Part shown: positions 27,173 through 37,551 of the stretch, piece after piece | Numbering within the stretch: position 1 is the first letter of the stretch | Layout of the letters: each line of letters begins with the position of its first letter | Assembly: GCF_004771005.1 (NCBI RefSeq) | Contig: NZ_RQHV01000062.1 | Location: 372,001 to 436,000, forward strand | Length of the DNA stretch: 64,000 nucleotides | Source: Leptospira ilyithenensis | Lineage (GTDB): Bacteria > Spirochaetota > Leptospiria > Leptospirales > Leptospiraceae | Direction: 5' to 3' | Notes under the pieces: model-generated | Told to the model about the DNA's origin: nothing | The model's input: only the letters and a program-made list of their open reading frames with translations | Databases searched by the model: none | Made by a program: the position numbers and the translations under genes

Positions 27173-28954
27173 ATGGTAAACGCAGTTTCCCAAAGTTCCG
27201 AGTCCGCTTTAAAAAAAATTAAATCTCTAAGCATCAGATTGCAGATGATGCTTTTCATGTTTATCATACTCAACTTAGTCCTCATTCCTATTTTTTATAT
27301 CGTTTATGATTCCGCAAAAACCCAGATTCTGAATATCGGAGAAGAGATGTTTACAAATATCGTAAAAGATTCCGTGGGACTCATTGATCTTTTGAACGAG
27401 GATGTGAAAGCGGGAAAGATCTCTCTTCCCGAGGCCCAAGAAAGAGCTAAAAATTACATACTTGGTCCCAAAGGTTCCGATGGCGTGAGGGATTTGTCCA
27501 AGGGGAAAATGTCGGCAAAACTGGATATGAGAGTTTGGGCTTCCCAACCGGACGGAATGTTTACCATGAACCCTTTCAATATAGAAGGTGTCAATCTTTG
27601 GGACTACCAGGTTGGCGGCAAATATACAGTGCGCGATACTTGGTCTAACAAAGAAAAGACGGGACGGATCGTTCGGGAGATGTGGCAGGAAGGTCAAGAG
27701 CCTATCTATTATTGGATTGCTTACCAGGCTTACTACGAACCTTGGAACTGGATTGTAGGATCGGGCGGTAGGGAAGAGATCATCTACGAAGAAAGATTGA
27801 AAATTCTACAAATCAAGTTCTTGTTAGCTGCAAGTATCGCACTTATATTCTCTTTAATTCTATCTTATTTCTTTGCAGGAATCATCTCCCGCAAAATCAA
27901 TAAAATCAAATCGGTAGTCGAACGTGCAAGTGAAGGCGATCTCACTCAGAATGCGGATTTGAAATTCATGGATGAGTTCGGACTGCTTGCCGCCGATTTC
28001 AATATCATGACCCGGAGTTTGAGAGAGATGATTAAAAAAGTATCATTCTCATCCGAGCAAGTTTCCGATTCTGCAAAAAATCTTTATTCCAGCGCGGAAC
28101 ATTCTTCTTCCGTAGCCACTTCCATTTCCCAATCCGTTCAAGAGGTTTCTACCAATGCGGAAAATCAGTTGAATGCATTTTCGGAAAACAAAAATGCAAT
28201 GGATGAAAACGCACAGGCAATAGCAAAAATTGCAGAAGCGACATCGGTTGTTTCTTCTCTTGCAAACAATGTTTTGGAAAGAGTTCAGGAGGGAAGGGAA
28301 GTTGTCGGTCAGACCATCAAACAGATGCAAGTTGTCAATTCATCTGTAAGCGGTATCTCTTCCAGTATTCATACTTTGGGCGAAAACTCCAAAGAAATCG
28401 GCCAGATTGTGGATACGATCAATCAAATCGCCAGTCAAACAAACTTACTTGCGTTAAATGCTGCTATTGAAGCGGCGCGCGCCGGAGATAATGGAAAAGG
28501 TTTTGCGGTCGTTGCGGATGAAGTTCGTAAACTTGCGGAAAGATCCGAGAATGCCACAAAACAAATCACAGTCCTCATCGGAGAGATTCAAAAAAACACT
28601 TTGAGTTCCGTCAATATGATGGAGAAGGGGAACAAAGAAGTGGATGTGGGAGTGCAGATGGTCAATGAAGTGGGAGAAACTTTCCAATTGATTTTGTCTT
28701 CCATTGAAAAAGTTACCGATGAAGTACAAAATGTATCTGCAACTACGGAAGAAATTTCCGCAAGCACCGAAGAGTTGAACGCATCCACAGAACAATTGGC
28801 GCATATGACGAGCAGCATTTCCGAGAACACCCAGGGGATTGCGGGCTTTTCCCAAAAACAAATGGAATCATCCGATGAAGTCATTACTGCCGCAAATCGT
28901 TTGAGCAAACTCGCCCTGGAATTAAATAAGGAAATCGGAAAGTTTAGAATTTAG
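27173..28954 (+). CDS. Methyl-accepting chemotaxis protein with Cache sensor
   Basis: The 593-residue transducer has a first membrane helix at about 25-47 and a periplasmic Cache-type domain (about 50-200, with [17 protein letters not shown], then [20 protein letters not shown]). A second helix lies at about 216-240, then a HAMP linker, and a long methylation and signalling coiled coil. The hairpin tip includes [20 protein letters not shown], followed by [20 protein letters not shown], the CheA/CheW contact region. The Cache family often binds small organic acids, but the ligand is unknown. It is monocistronic with a weak ribosome site. Confidence 0.92.
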   Translation: MVNAVSQSSESALKKIKSLSIRLQMMLFMFIILNLVLIPIFYIVYDSAKTQILNIGEEMFTNIVKDSVGLIDLLNEDVKAGKISLPEAQERAKNYILGPKGSDGVRDLSKGKMSAKLDMRVWASQPDGMFTMNPFNIEGVNLWDYQVGGKYTVRDTWSNKEKTGRIVREMWQEGQEPIYYWIAYQAYYEPWNWIVGSGGREEIIYEERLKILQIKFLLAASIALIFSLILSYFFAGIISRKINKIKSVVERASEGDLTQNADLKFMDEFGLLAADFNIMTRSLREMIKKVSFSSEQVSDSAKNLYSSAEHSSSVATSISQSVQEVSTNAENQLNAFSENKNAMDENAQAIAKIAEATSVVSSLANNVLERVQEGREVVGQTIKQMQVVNSSVSGISSSIHTLGENSKEIGQIVDTINQIASQTNLLALNAAIEAARAGDNGKGFAVVADEVRKLAERSENATKQITVLIGEIQKNTLSSVNMMEKGNKEVDVGVQMVNEVGETFQLILSSIEKVTDEVQNVSATTEEISASTEELNASTEQLAHMTSSISENTQGIAGFSQKQMESSDEVITAANRLSKLALELNKEIGKFRI

Positions 28955-29021
28955 ATCTGACCCCAGGTTTCCCTCCAATTTGATTCTGGACTGGAGGAAG
29001 ACGTGTTGATAAGTATTCCTT

Positions 29022-29762
29022 ATGATTGATTCTGTCATCGCAATTGATGGACCTGCAGGCTCAGGTAAAAGTACGATTGCCCGGTTGCTTGCAAAAAAAA
29101 TAGGGTTTTTGTATTTGGACTCGGGCGCTTTTTATAGAGGATTAACGCTTGCTATATGGGAAAAGTTTTCCAAAGAAGATGGAGATCCCGAAGAGTTTTC
29201 TTTTTTCACAGAGAAATTAGCGGATGCTAGCTTACTCGGAAAGGAGAAGGAAGAATTCGGATTTGTTTTGTCGGAGGTACCACTTTCCTGCGAACTTTCC
29301 GATTCGGGAGAAAATCAGATTTTTCTAGGCAGGAGGGATATTTCCGAAGAGATTCGGACTCCTGAAATCACCCGCCTGATCCGCTACATTGCCAGCCAAC
29401 GCATATTTCGCGATTTTGTGAACGAAAGAATCCGGGATTTTGCCAAAAAACACAAGCTGGTGATGGACGGAAGAGACATAGGAACGGAAGTTTTCCCGAA
29501 TGCCAAATTCAAGTTTTTCCTGACGGCTTCCTCCGAGGTTCGTGCGAAAAGAAGGTTTTTGGAGCTGGAAAAGAAGGGAATTCAAGTGAATTTCGAACAT
29601 CTCAAAGAAGAAATCGAATCTCGGGATCATTCGGATGAAAGTAGGGCTGTAGCCCCCCTCCTACAGGCTCAGGACGCATTCCGTATTGACACGAGCGGGC
29701 TTGAAACAGAAGCTGTCTTAAATACTATCCTGTCCAAGCTTTCTCTGCCTGGACAAATTTAA
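29022..29762 (+). CDS. cmk: Cytidylate kinase
   Basis: The 246-residue enzyme phosphorylates CMP and dCMP. It starts with the P-loop GPAGSGKST (about 9-17) and has LDSGAFYRGLT, MDGRDIGTEVFPNA and the lid-like SRDHSDESRAVAPLLQA. It lies directly before rpsA, the common bacterial cmk-rpsA order, with 23 bases between. The region near 29650 (CTGTAG...CTACAG) is palindromic but encodes the normal conserved protein. Confidence 0.94.
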   Translation: MIDSVIAIDGPAGSGKSTIARLLAKKIGFLYLDSGAFYRGLTLAIWEKFSKEDGDPEEFSFFTEKLADASLLGKEKEEFGFVLSEVPLSCELSDSGENQIFLGRRDISEEIRTPEITRLIRYIASQRIFRDFVNERIRDFAKKHKLVMDGRDIGTEVFPNAKFKFFLTASSEVRAKRRFLELEKKGIQVNFEHLKEEIESRDHSDESRAVAPLLQAQDAFRIDTSGLETEAVLNTILSKLSLPGQI

Positions 29763-29785
29763 GTTTTGTATCCCGGTAAGTACCA

Positions 29786-31486
29786 TTGAATTCAACCAAC
29801 CCTTCTTCCCCCAAAAACGAGACCACTTTCGGAGAACTCCTTGAAAAGTGGGAATCACAGTCGCAATCGCAAGAACAAGAAAGCAATGCAGGCAGTAAAG
29901 GACTGCTCATTGAAGGCACCGTCGTAGACGTAATCGGAGACACAGTCTTCTTAGACATCGGTGAAAAATTAGAAGCACGTGTTCCACGTGAAGATTTTTC
30001 GGAAGCCCCCAAACGAGGCGAACGAGTCAGTGCCATTGTAAAAAAGCGAGTCGATGGATATTCAATTCTCTCGAAAAAGGAAGCAGACCAAAGAGTTGGT
30101 TGGGAAACGATCAAGGATGCAAGCGTAAACGGTTACCCTTTATCCGGTAAAATCGTAAGCGAAGTTAAAAACAAAGGATACCTGGTTGAAAGCGAAGGCA
30201 TTCAACTTTTTTTACCTGCCTCTCACGTAGGAGTTCGCTTCAAAGAAGCCACCGAAGGTGGAAAAGAATTCCAAGTCAAAATCATAGAACTCAATGAAAA
30301 AACAAAAACAGGTGTTGTTTCCCGCAAAACACTGTTAGATGAGATCAACGGCGAAAAATGGGGAGAGTTACTTGAAAAAGTAAAAGTAGGCGACAAAGTA
30401 CAAGGTAAGGTTGTAAAAATTGCAAACTTCGGAGTATTTCTGTCTGTTTACGAAGTAGTAGGTCTTCTTCGCCAAAACGATATTTCTTATAAAAAATTCG
30501 CTCCTTTCAAACAATACTTCCAGATCGGCGCGGAAGTGGAAGTGATTGTTCTCGAAGTAGACAAAGAGAACAACAAACTTTCGTTAGGCATCAAACAACT
30601 GTATGAAGATCCTTGGATCTGGGCTAAGAAAGAACTGGAAAAAGGTATGGTTGTTCGCGGAATCGTGACTTCCATGACCAACTTCGGCGCTTTCGTAGAA
30701 CTCAAAGAAGGTTTGGAAGGACTCATTCACACTACCGAACTTTCTTGGGCGAAAAAACCGCCTCATCCGAAAGATGTATTGAAAAAAGGCCAGGAAGTAG
30801 ATTCTGAAATCTTAGACATTGATTTTGAAGCCCGCAGACTTTCTCTCGGACTCAAACAATTATTGCCGAACCCTTGGGAAGCTCTGTCTTCCAATGTGCG
30901 TGCAGGCAATGTTCTTGAAGGTAAAGTCACTGGAATCACCAAATACGGTGCCTTTGTCGAAGTAGAAAACGGAATCGAAGGACTCATTCATATCTCCGAC
31001 ATCACTTGGGATGAAAAGGAAAAAAACCCTCTTTCTCTTTTGAAAAAAGGCCAATCCATCCAATTCAAAATCCTGGATGTGAATTTGGACGCACAAAGAA
31101 TCAGCTGTGGTCTCAAACAATTATTAGAACATCCTTACGAAGCACTTCGCAAAAAATACCCACCGGGTACTCTTGTAGAAGGCAGAGTGAAATCCATCGT
31201 TAGTTTCGGTGTGTTCGTGGAAGTAGAACCCGGTTTCGAAGGACTAGTTCATATTTCGGAAATCCCTGACGGTAGAAATATCAAATTGGAAGAACTATAC
31301 AAAGTAGGCGAACAAGTTCGCACTGTTGTAGTTAAGATCGAGCCGAACAACAAGAAGATTTCCCTTTCCATCAAAGACTTTGATAAAGCGGTAGAAAGAG
31401 AAGAGATGGCGAAATATATGAAAGAGGACAACACTCCTTCCAGAGAGTCGATCGGATCTTTCATGAATTTAAATAACAACCGTTAG
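29786..31486 (+). CDS. rpsA: 30S ribosomal protein S1 (six S1 domains)
   Basis: The 566-residue protein contains six S1 RNA-binding repeats. They begin near [100 protein letters not shown] and [20 protein letters not shown]. Six domains match the full-length type that helps load structured mRNAs on the ribosome. The start is TTG at 29786, with only a weak purine stretch upstream. Codon use is biased to AAA/GAA as in highly expressed genes. A membrane TPR gene follows after 5 bases. Confidence 0.95.
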   Translation: MNSTNPSSPKNETTFGELLEKWESQSQSQEQESNAGSKGLLIEGTVVDVIGDTVFLDIGEKLEARVPREDFSEAPKRGERVSAIVKKRVDGYSILSKKEADQRVGWETIKDASVNGYPLSGKIVSEVKNKGYLVESEGIQLFLPASHVGVRFKEATEGGKEFQVKIIELNEKTKTGVVSRKTLLDEINGEKWGELLEKVKVGDKVQGKVVKIANFGVFLSVYEVVGLLRQNDISYKKFAPFKQYFQIGAEVEVIVLEVDKENNKLSLGIKQLYEDPWIWAKKELEKGMVVRGIVTSMTNFGAFVELKEGLEGLIHTTELSWAKKPPHPKDVLKKGQEVDSEILDIDFEARRLSLGLKQLLPNPWEALSSNVRAGNVLEGKVTGITKYGAFVEVENGIEGLIHISDITWDEKEKNPLSLLKKGQSIQFKILDVNLDAQRISCGLKQLLEHPYEALRKKYPPGTLVEGRVKSIVSFGVFVEVEPGFEGLVHISEIPDGRNIKLEELYKVGEQVRTVVVKIEPNNKKISLSIKDFDKAVEREEMAKYMKEDNTPSRESIGSFMNLNNNR

Positions 31487-31491
31487 TTCGT

Positions 31492-32247
31492 ATGGATAAG
31501 TTTGTAAAGAAGAACCTCATCGACAAAAAACGGGAAGAAGAAGTGCGGACTCATAAAGATGAGTTCGCAGACTTCGAAGGGACAAAGTCCGAACTTTATT
31601 TTTTAAAGTTTTCTCATTTTTTTGTCAGAAACAGAAGGAATGTTTTTTTAGGAATCGGTGCCGTTGTCATCGTACTTGCGGCAGTGATCGGATACTTCGA
31701 GTATGCGGATCATAGATTCCAGAAAGAAACGATTCTTCTTGAGGATCTTCAAAACAAAGCCAAAAAGGCAAATCTCAGTCCTGAAAAACAAATTGCCAAT
31801 CTGGAAGTCTTTCTAAAAGAACAAAGCACGGGCAAAATGGAACTTAGAGTTTGGAAGGATCTTTCCCGACTTTATGCAGAGAAAGGTGACTTTGCAAAAG
31901 CTGCAGAATACATCGAACTTGCCGGCAAAAAGATAGATACTCCGAAAGAAATCAAAGCGTATTACTTTTATATTGCGGGCAATTACAGAGACCAGGTATC
32001 CGATTCCAAAAAAGCATTAGAAAATTATAAAATTGCATCCACCCTCCTTGAAACGAGCAGAGAGATCAATCAGTTCAAAGCGTGGGCATTTTATCATACG
32101 GCAAGACTGCAATTTCAAAATGGAGACAAGACGGGTGCCAAGATCAACTTGGAAAAAGTTTTGAAAATCGACGGAACTGCCGCTGATTCATTGGAAGACG
32201 TAAAGCTTCTCGCAAGTTATCTACTTTTAAAAATCGGGAAATCTTAA
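31492..32247 (+). CDS. Membrane-anchored TPR protein
   Basis: The 251-residue protein has one membrane helix at about 51-70 (VFLGIGAVVIVLAAVIGYFE) with a charged cytoplasmic N-terminus. Periplasmic tetratricopeptide-like repeats follow (KDLSRLYAEKGDFAKAAEYI, YYFYIAGNYRDQVSDSKKAL, WAFYHTARLQFQNGDKTGAK). The layout resembles YfgM-like proteins that assist secreted-protein folding, but the sequence match is not certain. It sits between rpsA and hisG and is translated from the same message. Confidence 0.7.
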   Translation: MDKFVKKNLIDKKREEEVRTHKDEFADFEGTKSELYFLKFSHFFVRNRRNVFLGIGAVVIVLAAVIGYFEYADHRFQKETILLEDLQNKAKKANLSPEKQIANLEVFLKEQSTGKMELRVWKDLSRLYAEKGDFAKAAEYIELAGKKIDTPKEIKAYYFYIAGNYRDQVSDSKKALENYKIASTLLETSREINQFKAWAFYHTARLQFQNGDKTGAKINLEKVLKIDGTAADSLEDVKLLASYLLLKIGKS

Positions 32248-32862
32248 GTGCTCACCCTCGCTCTTCCTAAGGGGAGGCTTGCAGAGGAAAGCGCCCGGAT
32301 ACTCAAAGACAAAGGGTGGTTGGATTCTCTTCCACCCTCTGATTCCAAAGAACTCACCTTCGTATCCAAAGACAAAAGACTCCGCCTTCTTTTTGTTCGC
32401 TCCCAGGATGTATGCACTTATGTGGAAGAATGTTCTGCAGATGCAGGGATTGTCGGATGGGACATAATCAAAGAAGGAAAATACGATCTGATCTCACCTG
32501 TGGATCTAAAGATAGGAGAGTGCAGACTTTCTTTGGCGAGTTTCCCTGATTTTGATCTTTATGCCAAACGATCTAAAGTGCGTGTTGCAACCAAATACCC
32601 CGAATTGACTAAAGAATACTTCTTTTCAAAAGGAATTTCCTGCGAAGTGATCAAACTGTATGGTTCCATTGAGCTTGCACCGATTGTAGGTCTCTCCGAT
32701 TGTATTGTGGACTTGGTTTCTACCGGGGGAACTCTCAAAGCAAATGGTCTGAAAGAAATCGAATCCATCTTATTTAGCACGGCAAGGCTAGTTTGCAACC
32801 GGTCTTCCTTTTATGCCAAACAGGATGAACTGCGATCGCTAATTGAGAGCCTAGAAAATTAA
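32248..32862 (+). CDS. hisG: ATP phosphoribosyltransferase, short form
   Basis: The 204-residue enzyme starts histidine synthesis by joining ATP and PRPP. It shows [16 protein letters not shown] at the start, [12 protein letters not shown], and the PRPP loop [16 protein letters not shown]. It lacks the C-terminal regulatory domain of long HisG, so it should need a HisZ partner, which is not in the window. GTG 32248 directly abuts the previous stop, so translation is coupled. Confidence 0.93.
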   Translation: MLTLALPKGRLAEESARILKDKGWLDSLPPSDSKELTFVSKDKRLRLLFVRSQDVCTYVEECSADAGIVGWDIIKEGKYDLISPVDLKIGECRLSLASFPDFDLYAKRSKVRVATKYPELTKEYFFSKGISCEVIKLYGSIELAPIVGLSDCIVDLVSTGGTLKANGLKEIESILFSTARLVCNRSSFYAKQDELRSLIESLEN

Positions 32863-32931
32863 ATATCTTGTTTTCGGTACCATTTTAGAAACCATAGTAA
32901 AAACTTAGTAATAAATCCATCGAGGATAGTC

Positions 32932-33132
32932 ATGGCAGTCCCAAAGCGACGCAAATCGAAATCAAAAGTTAGAACCAAACGAGCACATCACGCCATTGGC
33001 AAACCTAACTTGAACCCTTGTACCAATTGTGGTTCTTATATTCTTTCTCACCGTGTGTGCCCTTACTGTGGTTTCTACAAAGGCGCGCTCGTTCTCGCTC
33101 CGAAAGTAAAAAAGACTACTGAAGATAACTAA
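32932..33132 (+). CDS. rpmF: 50S ribosomal protein L32
   Basis: The 66-residue protein starts [20 protein letters not shown], the L32 signature. It has a four-cysteine zinc ribbon, CTNC and CPYC. GAGGATAG precedes the ATG. It sits 5 bases before plsX, the classic rpmF-plsX arrangement linking ribosome and lipid synthesis. Confidence 0.97.
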   Translation: MAVPKRRKSKSKVRTKRAHHAIGKPNLNPCTNCGSYILSHRVCPYCGFYKGALVLAPKVKKTTEDN

Positions 33133-33137
33133 AAGTT

Positions 33138-34160
33138 ATGTGGGTCGCCGTAGACGCGATGAGCGGGGATTACGGTCCGGAATGTATTGTTGAAGGCGCA
33201 GTTCTCGCAGTGCGGGAACTAGGCCTCTCTGTATCTTTAGTCGGAGATGAACAAGAGTTATTAGATCTTCTCTTGAAATTTGATTATGATACGGAAAAAA
33301 TCCGTGTCGTTCATTCTACGGAAATCATAGGAATGAATGATTCTCCTTCCATTGCAGTTCGCGCAATGGAAGATTCCTCCGTTGTAAAAGCAGTCAGACT
33401 TGTAGCTGAAAAAGAATGTGTCGGAGTATTTTCACCGGGTAACACCGGTGCTACGATGGCCGCAGCACTTCTCCATATGGGCCGCCTGCCAGGTGTTCTG
33501 CGACCTCCTATTGCTGCACCCATTCCCAGAGAAGTGGGTCCCCCACTGTTGCTTCTGGATGCTGGTGCCAATGTGGACTGCAAACCCGAGTATCTTGCCC
33601 AATTCGCAGTTATGGGAGAAATTTATTCCCGCGAAGTTTTCGGAATCCAAAATCCCAAGGTTGGAATTTTATCCAACGGGGAAGAGGACAAAAAAGGAAA
33701 CGCAGTAACTGTTAAAACTTTTGAAATCTTAAAAAAAATACCATTCAATTTTATAGGAAATGTGGAAGGACGCGATCTTTACGGTAGCGGAAGGGATGTG
33801 GACGTAGTCGTCTGTGATGGTTATACTGGAAATATCGTTTTGAAAGCGACGGAAGGACTTGCCAAATCCATTTTTAATGTTTTAAAAAATTCCATCCGTC
33901 AGTCCAGCTTTGCGCAAACAGGTGCGTTGCTTCTCAAATCCACATTCACTGCGGTAAAAAAAAGACTCGATTATGCAGAATACGGCGGCGCTCTTCTCTT
34001 GGGAGTGGAAGGAATTTGTATGATCGGACACGGATCTTCCAGCGCCCTTGCCGTAAAAAATGCGATTAGAGTGATCACCGAGTGCGCCAAACAGAAAGTA
34101 AACGAAAGAATCGCCGCAAGAATATTGGAGTTTCGCACTGTAATGGGCGATTCTATTTGA
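33138..34160 (+). CDS. plsX: Phosphate acyltransferase
   Basis: The 340-residue enzyme makes acyl-phosphate from acyl-ACP for phospholipid synthesis. It opens [20 protein letters not shown] and carries [45 protein letters not shown] and [17 protein letters not shown], all typical of PlsX. The start is ATG at 33138, 5 bases after rpmF, and fabG follows 54 bases later. Confidence 0.97.
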   Translation: MWVAVDAMSGDYGPECIVEGAVLAVRELGLSVSLVGDEQELLDLLLKFDYDTEKIRVVHSTEIIGMNDSPSIAVRAMEDSSVVKAVRLVAEKECVGVFSPGNTGATMAAALLHMGRLPGVLRPPIAAPIPREVGPPLLLLDAGANVDCKPEYLAQFAVMGEIYSREVFGIQNPKVGILSNGEEDKKGNAVTVKTFEILKKIPFNFIGNVEGRDLYGSGRDVDVVVCDGYTGNIVLKATEGLAKSIFNVLKNSIRQSSFAQTGALLLKSTFTAVKKRLDYAEYGGALLLGVEGICMIGHGSSSALAVKNAIRVITECAKQKVNERIAARILEFRTVMGDSI

Positions 34161-34214
34161 TCAAAGGATTTATTTTTTAATAGAACAGTATAAATGATTA
34201 GTTAGGAGAATGAG

Positions 34215-34976
34215 ATGATTAATTTAACCGGAAAAACTGCAATTGTAACTGGTGGTGCGAGAGGGATTGGAAAAGGGACTTGTCTCAAACTTGCATCTCT
34301 TGGCGCTAACATTGTAGTTGCTGACATGAACCCAGAAACGACAAAAGCAACAGCTGAAGAGTTGAAATCAAAGGGATACAAAGCGATCGCAGTGATTGGA
34401 AACGTATCTGTTGAAGAAGATGCGCAAAATCTGATTGCAGCTGCTCATAAAGAATTCGGTTCCGTAGACATCCTGGTAAACAACGCCGGTATCACTCGTG
34501 ATACTCTTCTTATGAGAATGAAAAAAGAACAGTGGGATGCTGTCATTGCTGTTAACCTAACAGGTACTTATCTTTGCACTCAAGCCGCAATCAAAATCAT
34601 GATGAAACAGGAAAACGGCGGATCTATCATCAACCTTTCTTCCATTTCCGGAGAAAACGGTAACATCGGGCAAACAAATTATTCCGCTTCCAAAGCAGGC
34701 GTAATCGGTTTTACGAAAGCCGTAGCACTGGAGATGGCTTCCCGAAAAATCAGATGCAATGCGATCGCTCCGGGATTTATCGCAACTGAAATGACGGAAG
34801 CGATTCCTGAAAACATCAAAGCCGGAATGGTTGCTGCGATTCCATTGAAACGTGCTGGTCTTCCTGAAGACATCGCCAACGGGATTGCATTCCTTGCTTC
34901 GGATGCTTCTTCCTTCATCACAGGCCACGTATTAGACATCAATGGTGGCGGATTTTTACCAGGCGGCGGTCACTAA
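34215..34976 (+). CDS. fabG: 3-oxoacyl-[acyl-carrier-protein] reductase
   Basis: The 253-residue short-chain dehydrogenase reduces 3-oxoacyl-ACP in fatty-acid elongation. It has the NADP-binding TGGARGIGKGT (about 12-22), NNAGITRD, the catalytic Ser in INLSSISGENGN, and YSASKAGVIGF with the Tyr-x-x-x-Lys pair. AGGAGAATGAG precedes the ATG. It closes the rpmF-plsX-fabG lipid cluster and is directly followed by repeats C and D. Confidence 0.95.
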   Translation: MINLTGKTAIVTGGARGIGKGTCLKLASLGANIVVADMNPETTKATAEELKSKGYKAIAVIGNVSVEEDAQNLIAAAHKEFGSVDILVNNAGITRDTLLMRMKKEQWDAVIAVNLTGTYLCTQAAIKIMMKQENGGSIINLSSISGENGNIGQTNYSASKAGVIGFTKAVALEMASRKIRCNAIAPGFIATEMTEAIPENIKAGMVAAIPLKRAGLPEDIANGIAFLASDASSFITGHVLDINGGGFLPGGGH

Positions 34977-35096
34977 GCGCTCGGCGCTGCTCGCTCTTTT
35001 TCGCGGAACATCCTGTTCCGACGAAAAAGCTTCGGCCGTCCTGGCCTACGCGACCGCGAGAAGCGCCTCGCTTGCTTTTAAGAATTGTTTTTTATA
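34977..35096 (+). repeat. Structured intergenic repeat, copy C
   Basis: It begins one base after the fabG stop. TTTTTCG-C-GGAAC pairs with GTTCCGACGAAAAA, then GGCC-GTCCT-GGCC forms a second hairpin. CGCGACCGCGAG and CTCGCTTGCTTTTAAGAATTG follow. Outer arms GGCGCT and AGCGCC can pair. Stem bases differ from copy A on both sides, so pairing is preserved. Confidence 0.75.
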
Positions 35097-35111
35097 AAGC
35101 ATTTTCTCAAA

Positions 35112-35180
35112 ACAAGCGAGTAGTACTCTCGCTACTTCGATATGAGTTTCTCGCCTCCGCGAGCCAAGTTTCACTCGTTA
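35112..35180 (+). repeat. Structured intergenic repeat, partial copy D
   Basis: The 3' half, TCTCGCCTCCGCGAGCCAAG followed by TTTCACT, matches the end of copy A closely. The 5' part (CAAGCGAGTAGTACTCTCGC) has its own short palindrome. It follows copy C in tandem, as B follows A. Confidence 0.55.
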
Positions 35181-35182
35181 TT

Positions 35183-35560
35183 TCATTCAAACTTTTTTGT
35201 GGCACCAAGTGTAACGTTTAGGAAAGTAGATTCCGTGTTATAACTATATCCCAAACGATAAGTCCAGATTTCGTTTAACTTGTGTTCAAGTCCCGGTTGA
35301 ACACCTCCCTTATCTCTGAAATTCAAATGTGCATCAGCGGAAGAAATATTTCCAAGAGGAGTAGGGAGCCAAGGATCTTCCAGAGTTTGGTTCGCCTTTC
35401 GAAGGTAGGATCCGTAATTGGAATAAACAAAGTCGATTGCAAACTGATTGGAATTGTTTTCTCTGATTTGCCTGGAGTCTCCCAATGGAGAAGCTAAATT
35501 CAAACCATGCCACATAATCAATGTTATCCGTTATTGGTGTTTTAAATGCAATAGAGGAAC
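35183..35560 (-). pseudogene. Remnant of an outer-membrane protein gene (C-terminal part, frameshifted)
   Basis: A 112-residue tail ends LNVTLGATKKFE with alternating beta-strand patterns (WTYRLGYSYN, QFAIDFVYSNYGSYL), like the end of an outer-membrane barrel. The adjacent frame supplies the likely preceding residues (FKTPITDNIDYVAW), so the join near 35510-35520 is a frameshift. No signal peptide or 5' half remains. The barrel family cannot be named. It lies downstream of a rhodanese-like lipoprotein, as an intact barrel gene does near 58-59 kb. Confidence 0.5.
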
Positions 35561-35568
35561 GGCGGCAC

Positions 35569-35601
35569 AAAAAAAGCCCTCACTTGTTCAAGATGAGGGC
35601 C
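35569..35601 (-). terminator. Intrinsic terminator of the rhodanese-like lipoprotein gene
   Basis: On the minus strand GGCCCTCAT and GTGAGGGC form a stem around an 8- to 9-base loop, followed directly by seven T. It lies about 40 bases after the stop of the gene at 35640-37133. Confidence 0.9.
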
Positions 35602-35639
35602 AGAACATACATGAAAATCAAACTTGGAGAAATGAATGA

Positions 35640-37133
35640 TTAATATTTGTAAGCTTTATCCTCTTGGATAAACTTTTTTGTGGTTGTTGCCGTCGGATCT
35701 ATTTCCGCTGCTTGTGTGCGGGTAATATCTGCTGCGGTTCCGTTGTACCAAAGGATGCGTGATACCGTATCAGAATCCGTTCTCCATTTGAAACTGGAAG
35801 TTACCTTATTGAATTCGGAAGAAGGGTGAGTCGCCGCAACGGAAGTCCACTCCACAAGAGACCCGTCATAGAAAGCGGTAGGATAACCCAATACATTCAG
35901 TGCGGCAAATCCGTTTACTTGCGCTTCAAAGTTGGTTCGACATTGGGAAATTACCGTTTTTCCTGCTATATAACCCTTGTTTGTAAATATTGTTTTTAAA
36001 CTGTCTTTAGAAACAAATTTGAATCCGGTTGTGGAATCACCAAGTAAATCTACCCAAGGGAAATCAACGGCTCCTTTGATTCCGCCTTCAAATAATACGA
36101 ATTTTTGGGCGGGGTTTGCCGCAGCATTAGGTGCTCCTGAAAATCCCCAGGAAGTTGTAATGAAATAAGCACCGGGGGTTCCGATCGTAGTCACCGTCCC
36201 ATTGAACTGAGCGGAAGGACGCGCATCTATAAGAAACTGTGTGCTTGTAATTCCCGAGAGACTTGCTTTCAAATCGGATTTTGCAATTTCATAAATATCT
36301 TCCAGTCCGAGAGTAAGAGCGGTATTGTCTACACGAAGTTGTTTTACCGAAAATCCGCTGTTGTTATTCGGAATCGTAGAACGTGTGCTAGATAGAAGAC
36401 TCGCGTTATTGAAATTTTTGTAAAGGTTACCGTTTAAGATGGCGAGATGTTTGATGTCTGCACCCCAATAACGCAACCAATACACTCCGCGAGCAATGTC
36501 TTGTACTCCACTGGCATAGGTTCCTTTGTTGGCAGCGGTATCGTAAGCTACTTGTGTTCCACCGGTCGCACTTCCGCTGATCAGAGTGGTTGTTGTCCCG
36601 ACTGCAAATACTACTAAATCTTTACTCAGGTCGATTCCAAATGCTTTCAGCCATTCATCCACATAGGTTCCGTTTGCTTGGTAACGAACTGAATTTTTAA
36701 TTAGCCCGGAATCTCTGGTTTGGTTGAAACGAAAGTTGGAAGTTCCTCCTGTTTGGTAGTCATCCAAATGATAGACATAGACGCCTTTTGCGGCATCTGC
36801 TTTTATATAAGAACCTTTTGTGCCGGGCTCATAACGATCTGCAGCATCAGTTTGTAGAATGATCAATTTTCCTGAAATATGGGAAGGTTTGTTTGCAGTC
36901 CAGTCACTCACCCAAGTTTCCAATTTTGATGCTTCGATCAGTCCGTATTCGTTTTTGGTATAATCCGCATTCGATTCGTTTACCAGATCACTTACCGAGT
37001 TGACTTTAATTCCATTGCTTAGATACAAAACTGCTGCAAGCAAAGCTGTATTGTCCTCATCCTTTTCCTTACAGGCAAACCCCAAAAAGGCAAAAGCCAA
37101 GAGTAGGCTCGTTAATATCGATATTTTTTTCAT
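35640..37133 (-). CDS. Two-domain rhodanese-like lipoprotein, paralogue 1
   Basis: The 497-residue lipoprotein has a signal ending LGFAC (Cys21). A first rhodanese-like domain lies at about 45-270 (WLKAFGIDLSKDLVVFAVGT, YWLRYWGADIKHLAILNG), and a second at about 285-430 (FLIDARPSAQFNG, IKGAVDFPW). The catalytic loop in the second domain is SQCRTNFEAQ, with Cys398. Tandem rhodaneses transfer sulfur from thiosulfate or mercaptopyruvate, and an envelope-anchored form is unusual. CAGGAG precedes the ATG. It is monocistronic, with a strong terminator. Paralogues are at 56631-58118 and 59603-61054. The substrate is unknown. Confidence 0.78.
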   Translation of the reverse strand: MKKISILTSLLLAFAFLGFACKEKDEDNTALLAAVLYLSNGIKVNSVSDLVNESNADYTKNEYGLIEASKLETWVSDWTANKPSHISGKLIILQTDAADRYEPGTKGSYIKADAAKGVYVYHLDDYQTGGTSNFRFNQTRDSGLIKNSVRYQANGTYVDEWLKAFGIDLSKDLVVFAVGTTTTLISGSATGGTQVAYDTAANKGTYASGVQDIARGVYWLRYWGADIKHLAILNGNLYKNFNNASLLSSTRSTIPNNNSGFSVKQLRVDNTALTLGLEDIYEIAKSDLKASLSGITSTQFLIDARPSAQFNGTVTTIGTPGAYFITTSWGFSGAPNAAANPAQKFVLFEGGIKGAVDFPWVDLLGDSTTGFKFVSKDSLKTIFTNKGYIAGKTVISQCRTNFEAQVNGFAALNVLGYPTAFYDGSLVEWTSVAATHPSSEFNKVTSSFKWRTDSDTVSRILWYNGTAADITRTQAAEIDPTATTTKKFIQEDKAYKY

Positions 37134-37551
37134 GATTTTGACTCCTGATGATTTAAAATCACCTTTTTTTTCTATATTTCGGATAGAGTGATTACATTAA
37201 TATATAAAATTCATGATAACAGATTATTAATCTACTATTACGGATCACGGTATTGGAAAATAGTCTAATTGGCTAATCAGCGAAGGAAATGGATGAAGGA
37301 ATTGGTCTTGAAATCTTCAATTTATAAGGGTTTTAGGATCTTTTTGGCTTAGCACAATAAAACGAAACATATAATATTAGTTAAACGATGGCAATTTTAT
37401 GGCTCTTGCAACAATTAGAAAATAATCTATTTAGACTTGCCAAAAATTCCGACAATTCCATTTTAAAAAAACGCTGGGCACTTCCGTGTGTGCTGGCGAA
37501 AACAATTAAACATTTTGTCCCAGTAGTTGGGGCATAAGCCTGGAGGAACAC
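37134..37551. other. 418-base divergent intergenic region
   Basis: It holds the leaders of the rhodanese-like lipoprotein (minus) and acpP (plus). I see no ORF, RNA gene or known riboswitch. AT-rich stretches (about 37180-37240 and 37360-37400) could contain promoters. TTGCCA near 37437 with TTTTAA 18 bases later is a weak acpP promoter candidate. CTGGAGG lies in front of acpP. Confidence 0.4.

Noticed and set aside
29640..29680. Palindromic CTGTAG...CTACAG stretch inside cmk, resembling a REP element
   Set aside because: The region encodes the conserved SRAVAPLLQAQ segment of cytidylate kinase, so the palindrome is explained by coding constraint.
35334..35570. Independent 78-codon minus-strand gene
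   Set aside because: Its start lies in the terminator of the upstream gene and only its first residues fit the adjacent barrel remnant, so it is part of a frameshifted pseudogene.
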